64,000 bases of DNA, from contig OZ243889.1 in NCBI GenBank assembly GCA_965213525.1, positions 2,790,001 to 2,854,000 of the forward strand, read 5' to 3'. The first letter of the stretch is position 1. Every line of letters begins with the position of its first letter. Shown piece by piece: positions 9,023 to 16,777 of the stretch. The notes under the pieces are model-generated. The model worked only from the letters and a program-made list of their open reading frames with translations, did no database searches and was not told the origin of the DNA. The position numbers and the translations under genes are program-made. This stretch comes from G965213525 sp965213525 (lineage in GTDB: Bacteria > Actinomycetota > Acidimicrobiia > Acidimicrobiales > Poriferisodalaceae).

Positions 9023-9235
9023 CGGGCGTAGCTGCGACCGCTGCCGGATTTGCGGGCGTGGGCGGGGTATGAGGCGGCTGCGCTCCGCAGTTTCGGGCGT
9101 AGCTGCGACCGCTGCCGTATTTGCGGGCGTGGGCGGGGTCTGAGGCGGCTGCGCTCCGCAGTTTCGGGGGGTGCTGCGACCGCTGCCGGATTTGCGGGCG
9201 TGGGCGGGGTCTGAGGCGGCTGCGCTCCGCAGTTT
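9023..9235. repeat. 71-bp tandem repeat, three copies
   Basis: Units start at 9023, 9094 and 9165, each 71 bp, and each contains GCTGCGACCGCTGCCG, GCGGGCGTGGGCGGGG and GCTGCGCTCCGCAGTT. Copies differ at a few bases. The whole 8851-9274 interval shows no convincing gene; open frames here simply read through the repeat. Confidence 0.85.
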
Positions 9236-9274
9236 CGGGGGGTCCGGACGGGTCGGACGGGCCGGGGTTCGGGT

Positions 9275-10414
9275 TCAGGCGTCGGGCCGGTGGCCGAGGC
9301 GGGGCAGCAGGGTCGAGGTGATCATGGCGGTGGCCGTGACCGGGTCGGGTCCGAGCGGCGGGCCGAAGCTGAGGTGCTCGACGCCGTCGTCGAGCAGCTC
9401 CTCGCATTGCCGGGTGACGGTGTCGAGGTCACCGACGATCGCCAGGTCGAGCATGGCCGGGGTGAGCGCCCGACCCGCCGCCTCCGGGCCTCCGTCGACC
9501 AGCGCTGCGCGCACGGGGGCGAAGTCGCCGGATTCGAGACCGGCCGCATGGAGCAGATCCGCGCCGAGCTCGGGTCCGTACAGGGCGAGCTTGGGCGCCA
9601 GCGCCGCAGTGGCCGCCCGAGCGTCGTCGGCGACCGAGAGCCACACGCAGCAGGGCAGATCGAAGCGCTCGTCGGGGACGTCGGGCATCCCGTTGCCGTC
9701 GGACCTGTCGGACCTGTCGGACCGGTCGGTCCCGCGGGGCAAGTCGGACCCGTCGGGGCCGTGGGGCCCGTCGGGCGATGCGGGCGTCTTGGGCATGCTG
9801 GCGCCCCTCCCACGATCGACGACGCTGCGCCGGCCCCCGGCGACCTCGGCTCGCACCCGGTGGTGGGACGAGGGCGGCAACATCAGGGCGAGCACCCCGT
9901 CGCCACGTCGGCCGGCCAGGGCTCGCATGCGAGGCCCGGTTGCCCCGACGTAGATCGCCACGTCGGGAGCGGGGCGGGCGAGGCGGGCCGTCGGCGCCCA
10001 GCCCTCCTGCTCCACGGGCGCCCCCCGCAGCAGGGCCCGCACGGCCGTGATGGTCTGGTCCATCACCCGTAGCGGCCGCTCCCGGGCGATGCCGACGTCG
10101 GCGAGGAACCCAGCGGCCCCGGCGCCCAGGCCGAGGGCGAAGCGCCCGCCGCTGAGGTCGTCAAGGGTGCTGGCCGTCATGGCCAACTCGGCGGGGTGCG
10201 ACGTGTAGGGGTTGGCGATGCCGACGCCGAGCCCGAGGCGCTCGGTGCGCGCCGCCAGTCGGGCGAGCAGGGCGGGTGCGGAGGCGTACATGAGGTCGTG
10301 GCTCACCCAGAGCCGGTCGAGCCCGGCGGCGTCGGCCAGGTCGGCGATGGCGTCGAGGATGGCGACGTCGAGGTCGTTGTTGACCCTCAGCCCGAACCGC
10401 ACCGGCCCGCTCAC
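9275..10414 (-). CDS. Luciferase-like (LLM class, probably F420-dependent) oxidoreductase
   Basis: This 379-residue TIM-barrel enzyme is related to F420-dependent reductases and bacterial luciferase. Diagnostic stretches are LDRLWVSHDLMY, TERLGLGVGIANPYTSHPAE, STLDDLSGGRFALGLGAG and the late AIVGDLDTVTRQCEELLDDG. A low-complexity block rich in Asp, Gly, Pro, Ser and Arg (about residues 195-245, DNA 9669-9830) interrupts the barrel between ALMLPPSSHHRVRAEVAGG and FDLPCCVWLSV. It looks like an expansion of short DNA repeats and has no counterpart that I know of in the family. The GTG start at 10414 overlaps the stop of the RidA gene. The substrate cannot be told. Confidence 0.85.
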   Translation of the reverse strand: MSGPVRFGLRVNNDLDVAILDAIADLADAAGLDRLWVSHDLMYASAPALLARLAARTERLGLGVGIANPYTSHPAELAMTASTLDDLSGGRFALGLGAGAAGFLADVGIARERPLRVMDQTITAVRALLRGAPVEQEGWAPTARLARPAPDVAIYVGATGPRMRALAGRRGDGVLALMLPPSSHHRVRAEVAGGRRSVVDRGRGASMPKTPASPDGPHGPDGSDLPRGTDRSDRSDRSDGNGMPDVPDERFDLPCCVWLSVADDARAATAALAPKLALYGPELGADLLHAAGLESGDFAPVRAALVDGGPEAAGRALTPAMLDLAIVGDLDTVTRQCEELLDDGVEHLSFGPPLGPDPVTATAMITSTLLPRLGHRPDA

Positions 10415-10881
10415 GTCGGAGTCCCCGCCGCCCCCTGGTCGTGGGTGAGGTCCCCGGTGGACGCGACGGCGGCTGCGGCGGCCTCCTCGGACAGGACGAC
10501 CGCTGACGCCTCGATCTCGACGAGCAGGCCGTCACCGACCAGCGCAGCCACCGCCAGCGTCGTGTTGGCCGGGGGGGTGGCGGCGAAGGCGGCGCGGTGG
10601 GCGCGCCCCGCCTCGGGCCAGGTCGAGGCGTCGGTGAGGTACACCCGGGTCCGCACGACCTCCCACCGCTCGTGGTCGACGACGAGCCCGTCGCAGGCGG
10701 CGGCGATGCGCCGGATGGCCTCGGCGGTCTGACCCTCGACGTCAGGAGCGGTCGGCACCCCGCCGGGGCCCGACGCCGTCGTGCCGCTCACCTCGATGCG
10801 GTCGAGGTGGCGCACCGCTCGGGCGTACCCGAAGGCCTCGACCCAGGGGGCGTCGTCGACGATCCGTCGAACCTCCGGCAC
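10411..10881 (-). CDS. RidA (YjgF/YER057c/UK114) family protein
   Basis: This 156-residue protein belongs to the RidA family, whose archetype hydrolyses reactive enamine/imine intermediates. Features are FGYARAVRHLDRIEVSGTTA near the N-terminus, the helix TAEAIRRIAAACDGLVVDHE, and the conserved RTRVYLTDAS segment, followed by PANTTLAVAALVGDGLLVEIEA, where RidA proteins carry the P-x-R-T substrate arginine. Here that position reads PANTT, so the classical arginine appears absent and imine deaminase activity is doubtful. A 20-residue Ala/Thr-rich tail follows. Its stop overlaps the luciferase-like gene start, so the two form an operon. Confidence 0.82.
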   Translation of the reverse strand: MPEVRRIVDDAPWVEAFGYARAVRHLDRIEVSGTTASGPGGVPTAPDVEGQTAEAIRRIAAACDGLVVDHERWEVVRTRVYLTDASTWPEAGRAHRAAFAATPPANTTLAVAALVGDGLLVEIEASAVVLSEEAAAAAVASTGDLTHDQGAAGTPT

Positions 10882-10892
10882 CGTCGACGGGC

Positions 10893-11000
10893 CTACGACC
10901 GGCCGGGGCCGTCGGCGTCGCCGACGCCGCCGCGCTCGACGACGGCGGCCACCTCGACGGGATCGACGTCGGCGTCCCGGCGGGTGAGCTGCTTCGTCAC
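10893..11000 (-). CDS. Possible 35-residue small protein upstream of ridA
   Basis: GTG at 11000 is preceded by AGGAG six bases upstream and opens a 35-codon frame (MTKQLTRRDADVDPVEVAAV...) ending with TAG at 10893, 11 bases before the RidA start. Third positions are almost all G or C, like the neighbouring genes. The product is charged and soluble-looking with no recognised family. It may be a real leader gene of the operon or a chance frame. Confidence 0.35.
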   Translation of the reverse strand: MTKQLTRRDADVDPVEVAAVVERGGVGDADGPGRS

Positions 11001-11031
11001 ACCCGACTCCTGGCTCGACCCCTCGGGCCCG

Positions 11032-12303
11032 TCAACCTAGTTGGTGACGTGCCCGTCGGGCCCGTGGCCGGCCGCCGCCACCGCGACCGTGGACGCCCAG
11101 GCGCCGTTGGATCATCGACGGTCCCCGCTTCCGGCCGAGGCCGTACAGGGTGACCCAGGCGGCCAGGCCGGTGGCGATGGCCGCAGCGATGGCGGCGTCG
11201 TAGCCGAAGGTGTCGATGAGCACCCCCGCCAGCGGTGGTCCGGCGAGGGCGCCGATGGCCGCCGAGGTGTAGAGGGTGCCGAGCACGCCGCCTAGGCCCT
11301 CGAGTCCGAACCGCTCGGCCACCACCGAGGGCGACAGGGCGATGAACCCGCCATAGCCGACCCCGAGGGCCACGGTGTAGGCCACGAGCACCACGTAGGC
11401 CGAACCGGCGACGAGCCACAGCACGTGGGAGCACCCCATCACCAGGAACGTCGCCCGGTAGAGCCGCACGGCCCCGACCCTGGCGGCCAGGGCCCCGAGC
11501 CCGAGGCGACCGATGACCGACGTGCCGCCGATGATGCCCACCAGCGCGGCGGCGGCCACCTCGCCGCTGCCCTCGTCGGTGGCGTATGCGGCGAGGAACA
11601 CGAAGGGCACGAACAGTCCGAGGCTGATCAGCACCGAAGACCCGTAGAGCAGGGCGAAGTCCCGCACCGCCAGCAGCTCGCGCAGCGGGCGCGGGGTCGG
11701 TGCCCCCACCCCGGCCGGACCGGGCCTGGCCACCACGGCCGCGCCCAGCAGCAGCACCGCTCCGGTCACCGCGTAGATGCGAAACGTCGTGCGCCACGAG
11801 GTCGCCTCGATGAGGGCGGCGGCGAGCGGGGAGGCGACGAGGGTCCCGACCCCGATACCGGCCACGGCCACACCGAGCGCAAGCGCGCGCTGCCGCTCGA
11901 ACCACCCGCCGACGGTGGCGACCATCGGCACGTAGGCACAGGCCACGGCCGTCCCGACCCCGACGCCGTAGGCGAGGTAGGCGACGACGATGGAGGGGGC
12001 CACGGTGGTGAGGATCAGCCCGGTGGCCAGTGACACGGCACCGGTGACGAGCACCGGCGTCGGCCCGGCACGGTCGACCCACCGCCCGGTGAACGGGGCC
12101 AAGGCGAAGCTGAGGCTGGTGGTGATGGCGAACACCGTGGCGGTGGCGCCGCTGCCGGCGTCGAAGTCCTCGGCGATCGATGCGAAGGACGCACCGAAGC
12201 TGTAGAGCACCCCGAAGGCGGTGAAGGTCGACACCACCGCCGCACCGACCACGTACCACGCCTGGCGGGAGTCGACCTCACCGGCGTCGATGCGTGCGGT
12301 CAT
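11032..12303 (-). CDS. MFS transporter, monocarboxylate/oxalate-formate antiporter-like
   Basis: This 423-residue protein has about 12 transmembrane helices. The first helix region AFGVLYSFGASFASIAEDFD and the loop GRWVDRAGPTPVLVTGAV match MFS proteins of the monocarboxylate/OxlT type, and the cytoplasmic motif GGWFERQRALALGVAVAGIG is the usual one. ATG at 12303 is chosen because the family's N-terminus begins just after it and AGGA lies nine bases upstream. An upstream frame to 12381 would add unrelated residues. The last ~25 residues are Arg/Gly-rich. The substrate is unknown. Confidence 0.85.
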   Translation of the reverse strand: MTARIDAGEVDSRQAWYVVGAAVVSTFTAFGVLYSFGASFASIAEDFDAGSGATATVFAITTSLSFALAPFTGRWVDRAGPTPVLVTGAVSLATGLILTTVAPSIVVAYLAYGVGVGTAVACAYVPMVATVGGWFERQRALALGVAVAGIGVGTLVASPLAAALIEATSWRTTFRIYAVTGAVLLLGAAVVARPGPAGVGAPTPRPLRELLAVRDFALLYGSSVLISLGLFVPFVFLAAYATDEGSGEVAAAALVGIIGGTSVIGRLGLGALAARVGAVRLYRATFLVMGCSHVLWLVAGSAYVVLVAYTVALGVGYGGFIALSPSVVAERFGLEGLGGVLGTLYTSAAIGALAGPPLAGVLIDTFGYDAAIAAAIATGLAAWVTLYGLGRKRGPSMIQRRLGVHGRGGGGRPRARRARHQLG

Positions 12304-12421
12304 CCGACGATCCTGCCTGACTTCGGCCTGGGACAGCCCGATCACCACCGCGAACACGCTTGGGCGCTCGCCCCTGATCACTCCTGGGCGACCCGTGCGG
12401 CCCCGTCGAGATGCAGCAGTC

Positions 12422-13246
12422 CTACTCGCCGACCAGTCCGTCCACGTGTGCGCGGATCAGGTCGGCGTGGCCGAGGTGGCGGGCGTACTCCTCGATCATG
12501 TGCACGATGATCCACCGCAGGCTGGGGACGTGGTCGGCCCCGGCCGGAAAGCCGGTGGCCAGTTGGTCGAGCCCGCCGGCGGCGATGGCGGTGTCCACCC
12601 GTCGCCGCGACCGATCGACCGCCGAGTGCCACAGGGCGGCGATCTCGTCGGGGTCGTCGCGGGCGGCGGAGTGGAAGTCCCAGTCGGGGTCGGCGTCCCA
12701 GTCGACACCGTCGAAGGGCGGGCACAGCCGCTCGCCGGCGAAGCGCTCCTGGAACCAGCTCTCCTCCACCAGCGCCAGGTGCTTCACCAGGCTGCCCAGG
12801 GTGAGGTCCGAGGCGCCGACGCTGGCACGTGCCCCGGCGGCGTCGACACCGGTGCACTTCCAGGCGACCGTGGACCGCTGGTAATCGAGGAAGCCGAGCA
12901 GCGTGGTGACCTCGTCGCCGGCGTCGGGCGGCTCGATGCGCCCGTGCTCGTCGATGCGCACGGGCCAGTGACGGGGCGGTCGAGCGCACGCCATGATGAT
13001 GCGAGCGAGATCGCCGGGCCGGGTGAGCTGGGGCCAGTGCCCGGTGGGAAGATCGACGTAGGTCACCTCGCTCAGCGTCGTGATCTCCTGGACCAGGGTG
13101 GCGCCTGCGTCGATCCAGCCCCGCACCACCTCGCCGGTGTATTCGGTGCAGACCAGCGTCGCGGGCACGCCACGGCGACGTTCGTCGCCGAGACGCTGAC
13201 GGTCGGCGATCACCCCGGCCGGTGACGGCACGGTTCGCCGACGCAA
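12422..13246 (-). CDS. DUF664/DinB-superfamily domain fused to the C-terminal half of an alpha/beta hydrolase (5'-truncated)
   Basis: The frame has two parts. Residues ~1-95 match the C-terminal part of small alpha/beta hydrolases (PSPAGVIADRQRL, VPATLVCTEYTG, VTYVDLPTGHWPQLTRPGDL, with the catalytic histidine in GHW). Residues ~100-274 are a complete DUF664/DinB-like four-helix protein (LLGFLDYQRSTVAWKC, GSLVKHLALVEESWF, PSLRWIIVHMIEEYARHLGH, with metal-type histidines). The hydrolase reading frame continues upstream to an in-frame TGA at 13403-13405 without an ATG or GTG. The nucleophile half is missing. The only early start is a TTG at 13246. GTG at 12961 could give the DinB domain alone, but it has no Shine-Dalgarno. 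Confidence 0.6.
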   Translation of the reverse strand: MRRRTVPSPAGVIADRQRLGDERRRGVPATLVCTEYTGEVVRGWIDAGATLVQEITTLSEVTYVDLPTGHWPQLTRPGDLARIIMACARPPRHWPVRIDEHGRIEPPDAGDEVTTLLGFLDYQRSTVAWKCTGVDAAGARASVGASDLTLGSLVKHLALVEESWFQERFAGERLCPPFDGVDWDADPDWDFHSAARDDPDEIAALWHSAVDRSRRRVDTAIAAGGLDQLATGFPAGADHVPSLRWIIVHMIEEYARHLGHADLIRAHVDGLVGE

Positions 13247-13443
13247 CGCCGCGAGGGCACCGTCGTCGAGGCCGGCCAGCTCGGCGTCGTCGAACGCCGA
13301 CCAGTCCGGGAGCGCGACGTCGGGGCCGTCGGCGGCGAAGCCGTCGGCGATCAGCAGCCCGTCGCCGATGGGGAAGCCGTGGCGCTCGAGGTTCGCTCGT
13401 CCTCAACCGGCTCGCATCTCCAGCAGTGACTTCGATCAACCTA

Positions 13444-13510
13444 CCGGTGCCCGGTGCCCGGTGCCCGGTGCCCGGTGCCCGGTGCCCGGCGCCCGGCGCC
13501 CGGTGCCCGG
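13444..13510. repeat. 7-bp tandem repeat, nine copies of CCGGTGC
   Basis: Nine head-to-tail 7-bp units run from 13444 to 13506, two of them with CCGGCGC, and end in CCGG. They lie between the decayed hydrolase and the next gene. The 13403-13519 interval holds nothing else I recognise. Confidence 0.85.
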
Positions 13511-13519
13511 CCGATGCGC

Positions 13520-14050
13520 TCAGCCGCGCTGACCCAGCTCGGACAGGAGGTGCTGGCCCTGGGCGACGGCGAGGGCGGTCGCCGACGCCGTCAGATCGGT
13601 GCCGGTCGTGGTGCCAGCCACGACGAGCACGTGGTGGGCGTCGACGACGAACGTGACGCCGTAGCCGACGAAGGCGCCCTGGCTCGCTGGGTCGCCCTGG
13701 CGAAAGCCGAGGGCGCCGTCGATGCCGGCGACGTCATGGAGGGTCGCAGCCCCGGCGATCAGCCGGTCGGTGCCGTCGAGCAGGTAGGACGTGGCCCCGT
13801 CGGGGTCGGCGAAGGTGAGCACCTGCACGACGGCGGTGTCGCCTGTCCGCCAGAACCCGGCGGCGCAGCCATCGACGAACCCGCGTGTCCGCAAGAGCGC
13901 GCCCTCGGCCGCCGCATCGGGTTCGAGCGCGGCGGCGGCCTCGAGGTCGAGCGGTCCGGTGCCGAGCAGCTCGTCGTCGGCTCTCGACCAGCCGTCGGGC
14001 GTCTCGTCGACGACGAGCGCGCACGGACCCGCACCCGACGCCGCCGTCAC
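13520..14050 (-). CDS. Hypothetical protein, 176 residues
   Basis: I do not recognise this protein. It starts with GTG at 14050, has no signal peptide or membrane helix, and reads as a soluble alpha/beta protein with DGATSYLLDGTDRLIAGAAT and GYGVTFVVDAHHVLVVAGTTTG. Codon use matches the neighbours, which supports it being real. Three further minus-strand genes of the Mau-like cluster lie upstream, so it may belong to that unit. Confidence 0.6.
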   Translation of the reverse strand: MTAASGAGPCALVVDETPDGWSRADDELLGTGPLDLEAAAALEPDAAAEGALLRTRGFVDGCAAGFWRTGDTAVVQVLTFADPDGATSYLLDGTDRLIAGAATLHDVAGIDGALGFRQGDPASQGAFVGYGVTFVVDAHHVLVVAGTTTGTDLTASATALAVAQGQHLLSELGQRG

Positions 14051-14140
14051 GCCGGCGCGCCCTCACGAGCGGGCCGCGAAGCGTGCGCCGCCGTCACGCC
14101 GGCGCGCCACGGCGAGGACCCCGGGGGGCACGCACGACCG

Positions 14141-14698
14141 TCACGCGAGGGCACCCAGGCCGAGGCCCACCGCGACGAGGACCGCTGCTGCGGCGGCCGG
14201 CCGGTCGAGTCGGTCGAGGCGGGCCGCCCGCCCCACGTCGGCGGCCTGGCCGCCTTCGGCCACGATCATCGTCGCCACCCTCGCCAGGTGGAACGCCACC
14301 CCCGCCACCGCTGCGGTGCCGACGCCGTCGAGGCCGGCGACGACGAACATCGCCCACCACGTCCAGGTGCTCAGCACGGTCGCCGGGCCGACGCCGAGGC
14401 GAGCGCCGTAGAGGATGGCTGCGGTCGCGGGGGAGAAGATCCGACCCCATTCGAGGGGCACCTGGCGGCCGACTGCCCAGGGCACCGGCCGACCCCGGCG
14501 CGCCAGCGCCACGTCGCCGACCGCCGATGCTGCGCAGCCCACCGCGACCAGGCCCACCGGCGCCGGCCCGAGCGCCGACAGGACGAGGCCACCGAGGGCG
14601 CCGACCGCCGCCGCGCTGGCCGCACCGCTGAGGACCAGGGCGCCGAGCACCCCGAGACGTCGATGCCCCCTCACGGGGGGCAGGACCGTGGCGGCCAC
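14141..14698 (-). CDS. Hypothetical integral membrane protein near the Mau-like genes
   Basis: This 185-residue protein has five or six hydrophobic segments (for example LGVLGALVLSGAASAAAVGA and STWTWWAMFVVAGLDGVG) and no cysteine pair or obvious catalytic motif. GTG at 14698 is the start. It is transcribed in the same direction as mauE, mauD and the MauA-like gene, about 120 bp after the last of these. That spacer could hold a short one-helix peptide (see rejected items). A membrane partner in the same redox unit is possible, but no family was recognised. Confidence 0.6.
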   Translation of the reverse strand: MAATVLPPVRGHRRLGVLGALVLSGAASAAAVGALGGLVLSALGPAPVGLVAVGCAASAVGDVALARRGRPVPWAVGRQVPLEWGRIFSPATAAILYGARLGVGPATVLSTWTWWAMFVVAGLDGVGTAAVAGVAFHLARVATMIVAEGGQAADVGRAARLDRLDRPAAAAAVLVAVGLGLGALA

Positions 14699-14819
14699 CG
14701 AGCGCCCTCACGGCGACCACAGCGACCGCAGCCCAGCGAGGACCGCCAGGGCCACCGCCACCACGCCGATGCTCACCTGGACGGCGGCCCGGCCGAGCTC
14801 GCCGGCAGACCCAGGGCTC

Positions 14820-16292
14820 TCACCGCTGACGGGCCGGGTCGGCGCGCGCCGCCCAGTACGGCGCCGGGTCGGGTCGCTCGGCGCCTCGGTAGGGGGCGAC
14901 GCGGGCCTCGCCGATCGGGCGTTCGGGCAACGGCTGGGGGATGACCGGCAGGCCCTGCCCCGACCCGCCGACGAGCTGGTGGGTGTCAAAGGCGTTCAGC
15001 GCGCTCTGCACCTGCCACACCCCGGCGCTGGTGAGCCCTCCGGGTGCGTCGAGGTGGACGCCCCGGACGAAGGATCCCCGGTGGGCCCGCAGCACCTCGG
15101 TGGTGCGGGGCCCGAGCGGCGAGTCGGGGTGGGCGAGCGCCACCCCGGGCAGCCCGGCGACGGCGGCATGGAGGCCGTCGGCCCGAACGGGCACGAGGGT
15201 CACCACCGCATCGCCGAGGGGCTCCACGCCGAGCACCCTCAGCGCCATCTCGTGGGTGGCGGTGACGACGTCGCCGGCGGCGGTGGCGATCTTGGCCCCG
15301 GCGAGCTGTCCGACCCAGCCCGCCGCGCCCGGGCCGATCAGCCAGGTCACCACCGGCGGGCGGGCGTCGTGCAGCGCCTCCAGCGCGGGCCGGCCGACCA
15401 CCACGGGCATGCCGAGTGCGCCGGCGAGGGCGGCGGCGAAGGGGGCGATGCGCCGGCTGGTCTCGTCGTCGTCGACAGCCAGCACCCGGCGCGCACCGGT
15501 GCGGTCCATCACCGAGGCGGCGGCCTGGGCGGCGACGGGCAGCTCGGCGCGAGCCGAGCCCGGCGTGGCGCCCACCACGTCGGTGGCGGTGTAGCGCCCC
15601 GCTTCGGCCAGGGCCCCGTCGACGGTGCCCGCCACCCCTCGCACCACGGCGGTCCCCCGACGTTGGATGGCCTGGATGATGCGGGGGTCGAGACGGTCGG
15701 GGCGGGTGCACACGACGGGCTCGCCGACCGCTGCGGCCAACGGACCGACGACGGCGGCGCCGGCCGGATCTTCGGGCGCCAACCAGATCCCCGGGGCGTC
15801 ACCGGCCAGCACGAGGCCCAGCTCGACGGCGTCGGCGGCCCCTGTCCCCAGCGCCGACAGGGGCACGGCCATCACCCGCGGGTCGGCCCAGCACGACTCG
15901 ACGATGCAGCGGACGTTGGTGCCCGACGGGCAGTAGCCGTGGACGTTGGGGTAGTTCCAGGTGCAGCAATCGCAGATCTTCTTCAGTCCGCCGTTGGCGC
16001 AGCACCCCGGGCTGGCGTACCAGCACCACCCCCACACGTCACCGGGGCCGGCGCAGTCGAACGTGTCACAGCGGGGGGTGACCCCGCTCTGGCCGCACAC
16101 CCGGGCCTCGGCCCGGCGTTCGAGCAGCGCCAGCAGGGTGGGGCCGGTGGCGATGAACACCGCCACCCGGGCGAGGCGGGCGAGGAAGGACCGGCGGCTG
16201 GTGCGGGCGGCGAGCCAACGGGCCGTGAGCTCGGCGATGCGGTCGACGCCGGCCACGCCTGCGACGCCGGGGCCCGGGACGGGCGTGCTCAC
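14820..16292 (-). CDS. Tat-exported cysteine-rich protein resembling methylamine dehydrogenase light chain, with a CWB2-like C-terminal region
   Basis: This 490-residue protein has a twin-arginine motif (SRRSFL, residues 32-37) followed by a hydrophobic stretch, as in MauA. Residues 66-134 hold 12 cysteines, the number that forms six disulfides in the methylamine dehydrogenase light chain. The segment ICDCCTWNYPNVHGYCPSGT resembles the ICDC...NCPPGT region of that chain. However, the tryptophan that would be the first half of the TTQ cofactor (in SWVASC) seems replaced here (CIVESC), and the second half of the light chain is absent. The remaining ~350 residues are Ala/Val/Gly-rich repeats resembling cell-wall-binding repeat 2. 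The GTG start overlaps the mauD stop (GTGA). An enzymatic role is doubtful; a redox or structural surface protein is more likely. Confidence 0.65.
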   Translation of the reverse strand: MSTPVPGPGVAGVAGVDRIAELTARWLAARTSRRSFLARLARVAVFIATGPTLLALLERRAEARVCGQSGVTPRCDTFDCAGPGDVWGWCWYASPGCCANGGLKKICDCCTWNYPNVHGYCPSGTNVRCIVESCWADPRVMAVPLSALGTGAADAVELGLVLAGDAPGIWLAPEDPAGAAVVGPLAAAVGEPVVCTRPDRLDPRIIQAIQRRGTAVVRGVAGTVDGALAEAGRYTATDVVGATPGSARAELPVAAQAAASVMDRTGARRVLAVDDDETSRRIAPFAAALAGALGMPVVVGRPALEALHDARPPVVTWLIGPGAAGWVGQLAGAKIATAAGDVVTATHEMALRVLGVEPLGDAVVTLVPVRADGLHAAVAGLPGVALAHPDSPLGPRTTEVLRAHRGSFVRGVHLDAPGGLTSAGVWQVQSALNAFDTHQLVGGSGQGLPVIPQPLPERPIGEARVAPYRGAERPDPAPYWAARADPARQR

Positions 16293-16777
16293 AGCTCGAC
16301 CCTGGGGGCGGTGCCGAGCACGTCACCGAGCATCGACTCCAGCTGGTCCAAGGTGTTGGCGACGCCCTTGCCCCGTACGACGCCGGCGGCGTCCACGGCG
16401 ACGACGTACGGCGTGTTCGACACGCCGAAGGCTCGGAAGGTGGCCAGGTTGCCGTCCTCGGCGTCGACCTCGGCGACCCGCACCTCCGGGTAGGCGCCCT
16501 CGACGGTGGCCAGGGCCGGCCGCAGCGCCGCGCACAGGTCGCACCCCGGCGAGGTGAACACGACCAGGGTCGTGGCGTCGTCGGGGTACCCGGAGGGCCC
16601 GATCGCGGGGGCAGGCCGGCCGATCTCGGGTCCCTCACCCGCAGGGTGCACCCCGGTGGGTTGCAGTCGGGCGTGCAGCACGCCGATCTGGCGGAGCAGC
16701 ACGACGACGGCCAGGGCCAGCACGCACACCGCCAGCCACAGCACGACGTAGGACGCGACCCAGACGCCGCCGCTCAC
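16289..16777 (-). CDS. mauD: MauD-like membrane-anchored thioredoxin
   Basis: This 162-residue protein has one N-terminal helix (VVLWLAVCVLALAVVVLLRQ) and a thioredoxin-like domain with a CDLC motif at residues 79-82. RQIGVLHARLQPTG, PEIGRPAP, AFGVSNTPYVVAVD and NTLDQLESML are hallmarks of MauD, the disulfide-handling accessory protein of methylamine dehydrogenase maturation. The GTG at 16777 overlaps the mauE stop. Here it probably oxidises or isomerises the 12-cysteine protein encoded next to it. Confidence 0.82.
   Translation of the reverse strand: MSGGVWVASYVVLWLAVCVLALAVVVLLRQIGVLHARLQPTGVHPAGEGPEIGRPAPAIGPSGYPDDATTLVVFTSPGCDLCAALRPALATVEGAYPEVRVAEVDAEDGNLATFRAFGVSNTPYVVAVDAAGVVRGKGVANTLDQLESMLGDVLGTAPRVEL

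Noticed and set aside
9023..9321. Cysteine/arginine-rich frames over the 71-bp repeats
   Set aside because: They are translations of the repeat and have no start signal or protein-like conservation.
13403..13405. Another in-frame TGA upstream of the hydrolase remnant
   Set aside because: Only nine codons lie between it and the previous stop, with no redox context. It is a decay stop, not selenocysteine.
14708..14989. A 93-codon minus-strand frame ending in a hydrophobic stretch
   Set aside because: Most of it overlaps the 3' end of the MauA-like gene with a TTG start. The last 22 residues (VSIGVVAVALAVLAGLRSLW, from GTG 14776) could be a small membrane peptide, but no start signal supports it.
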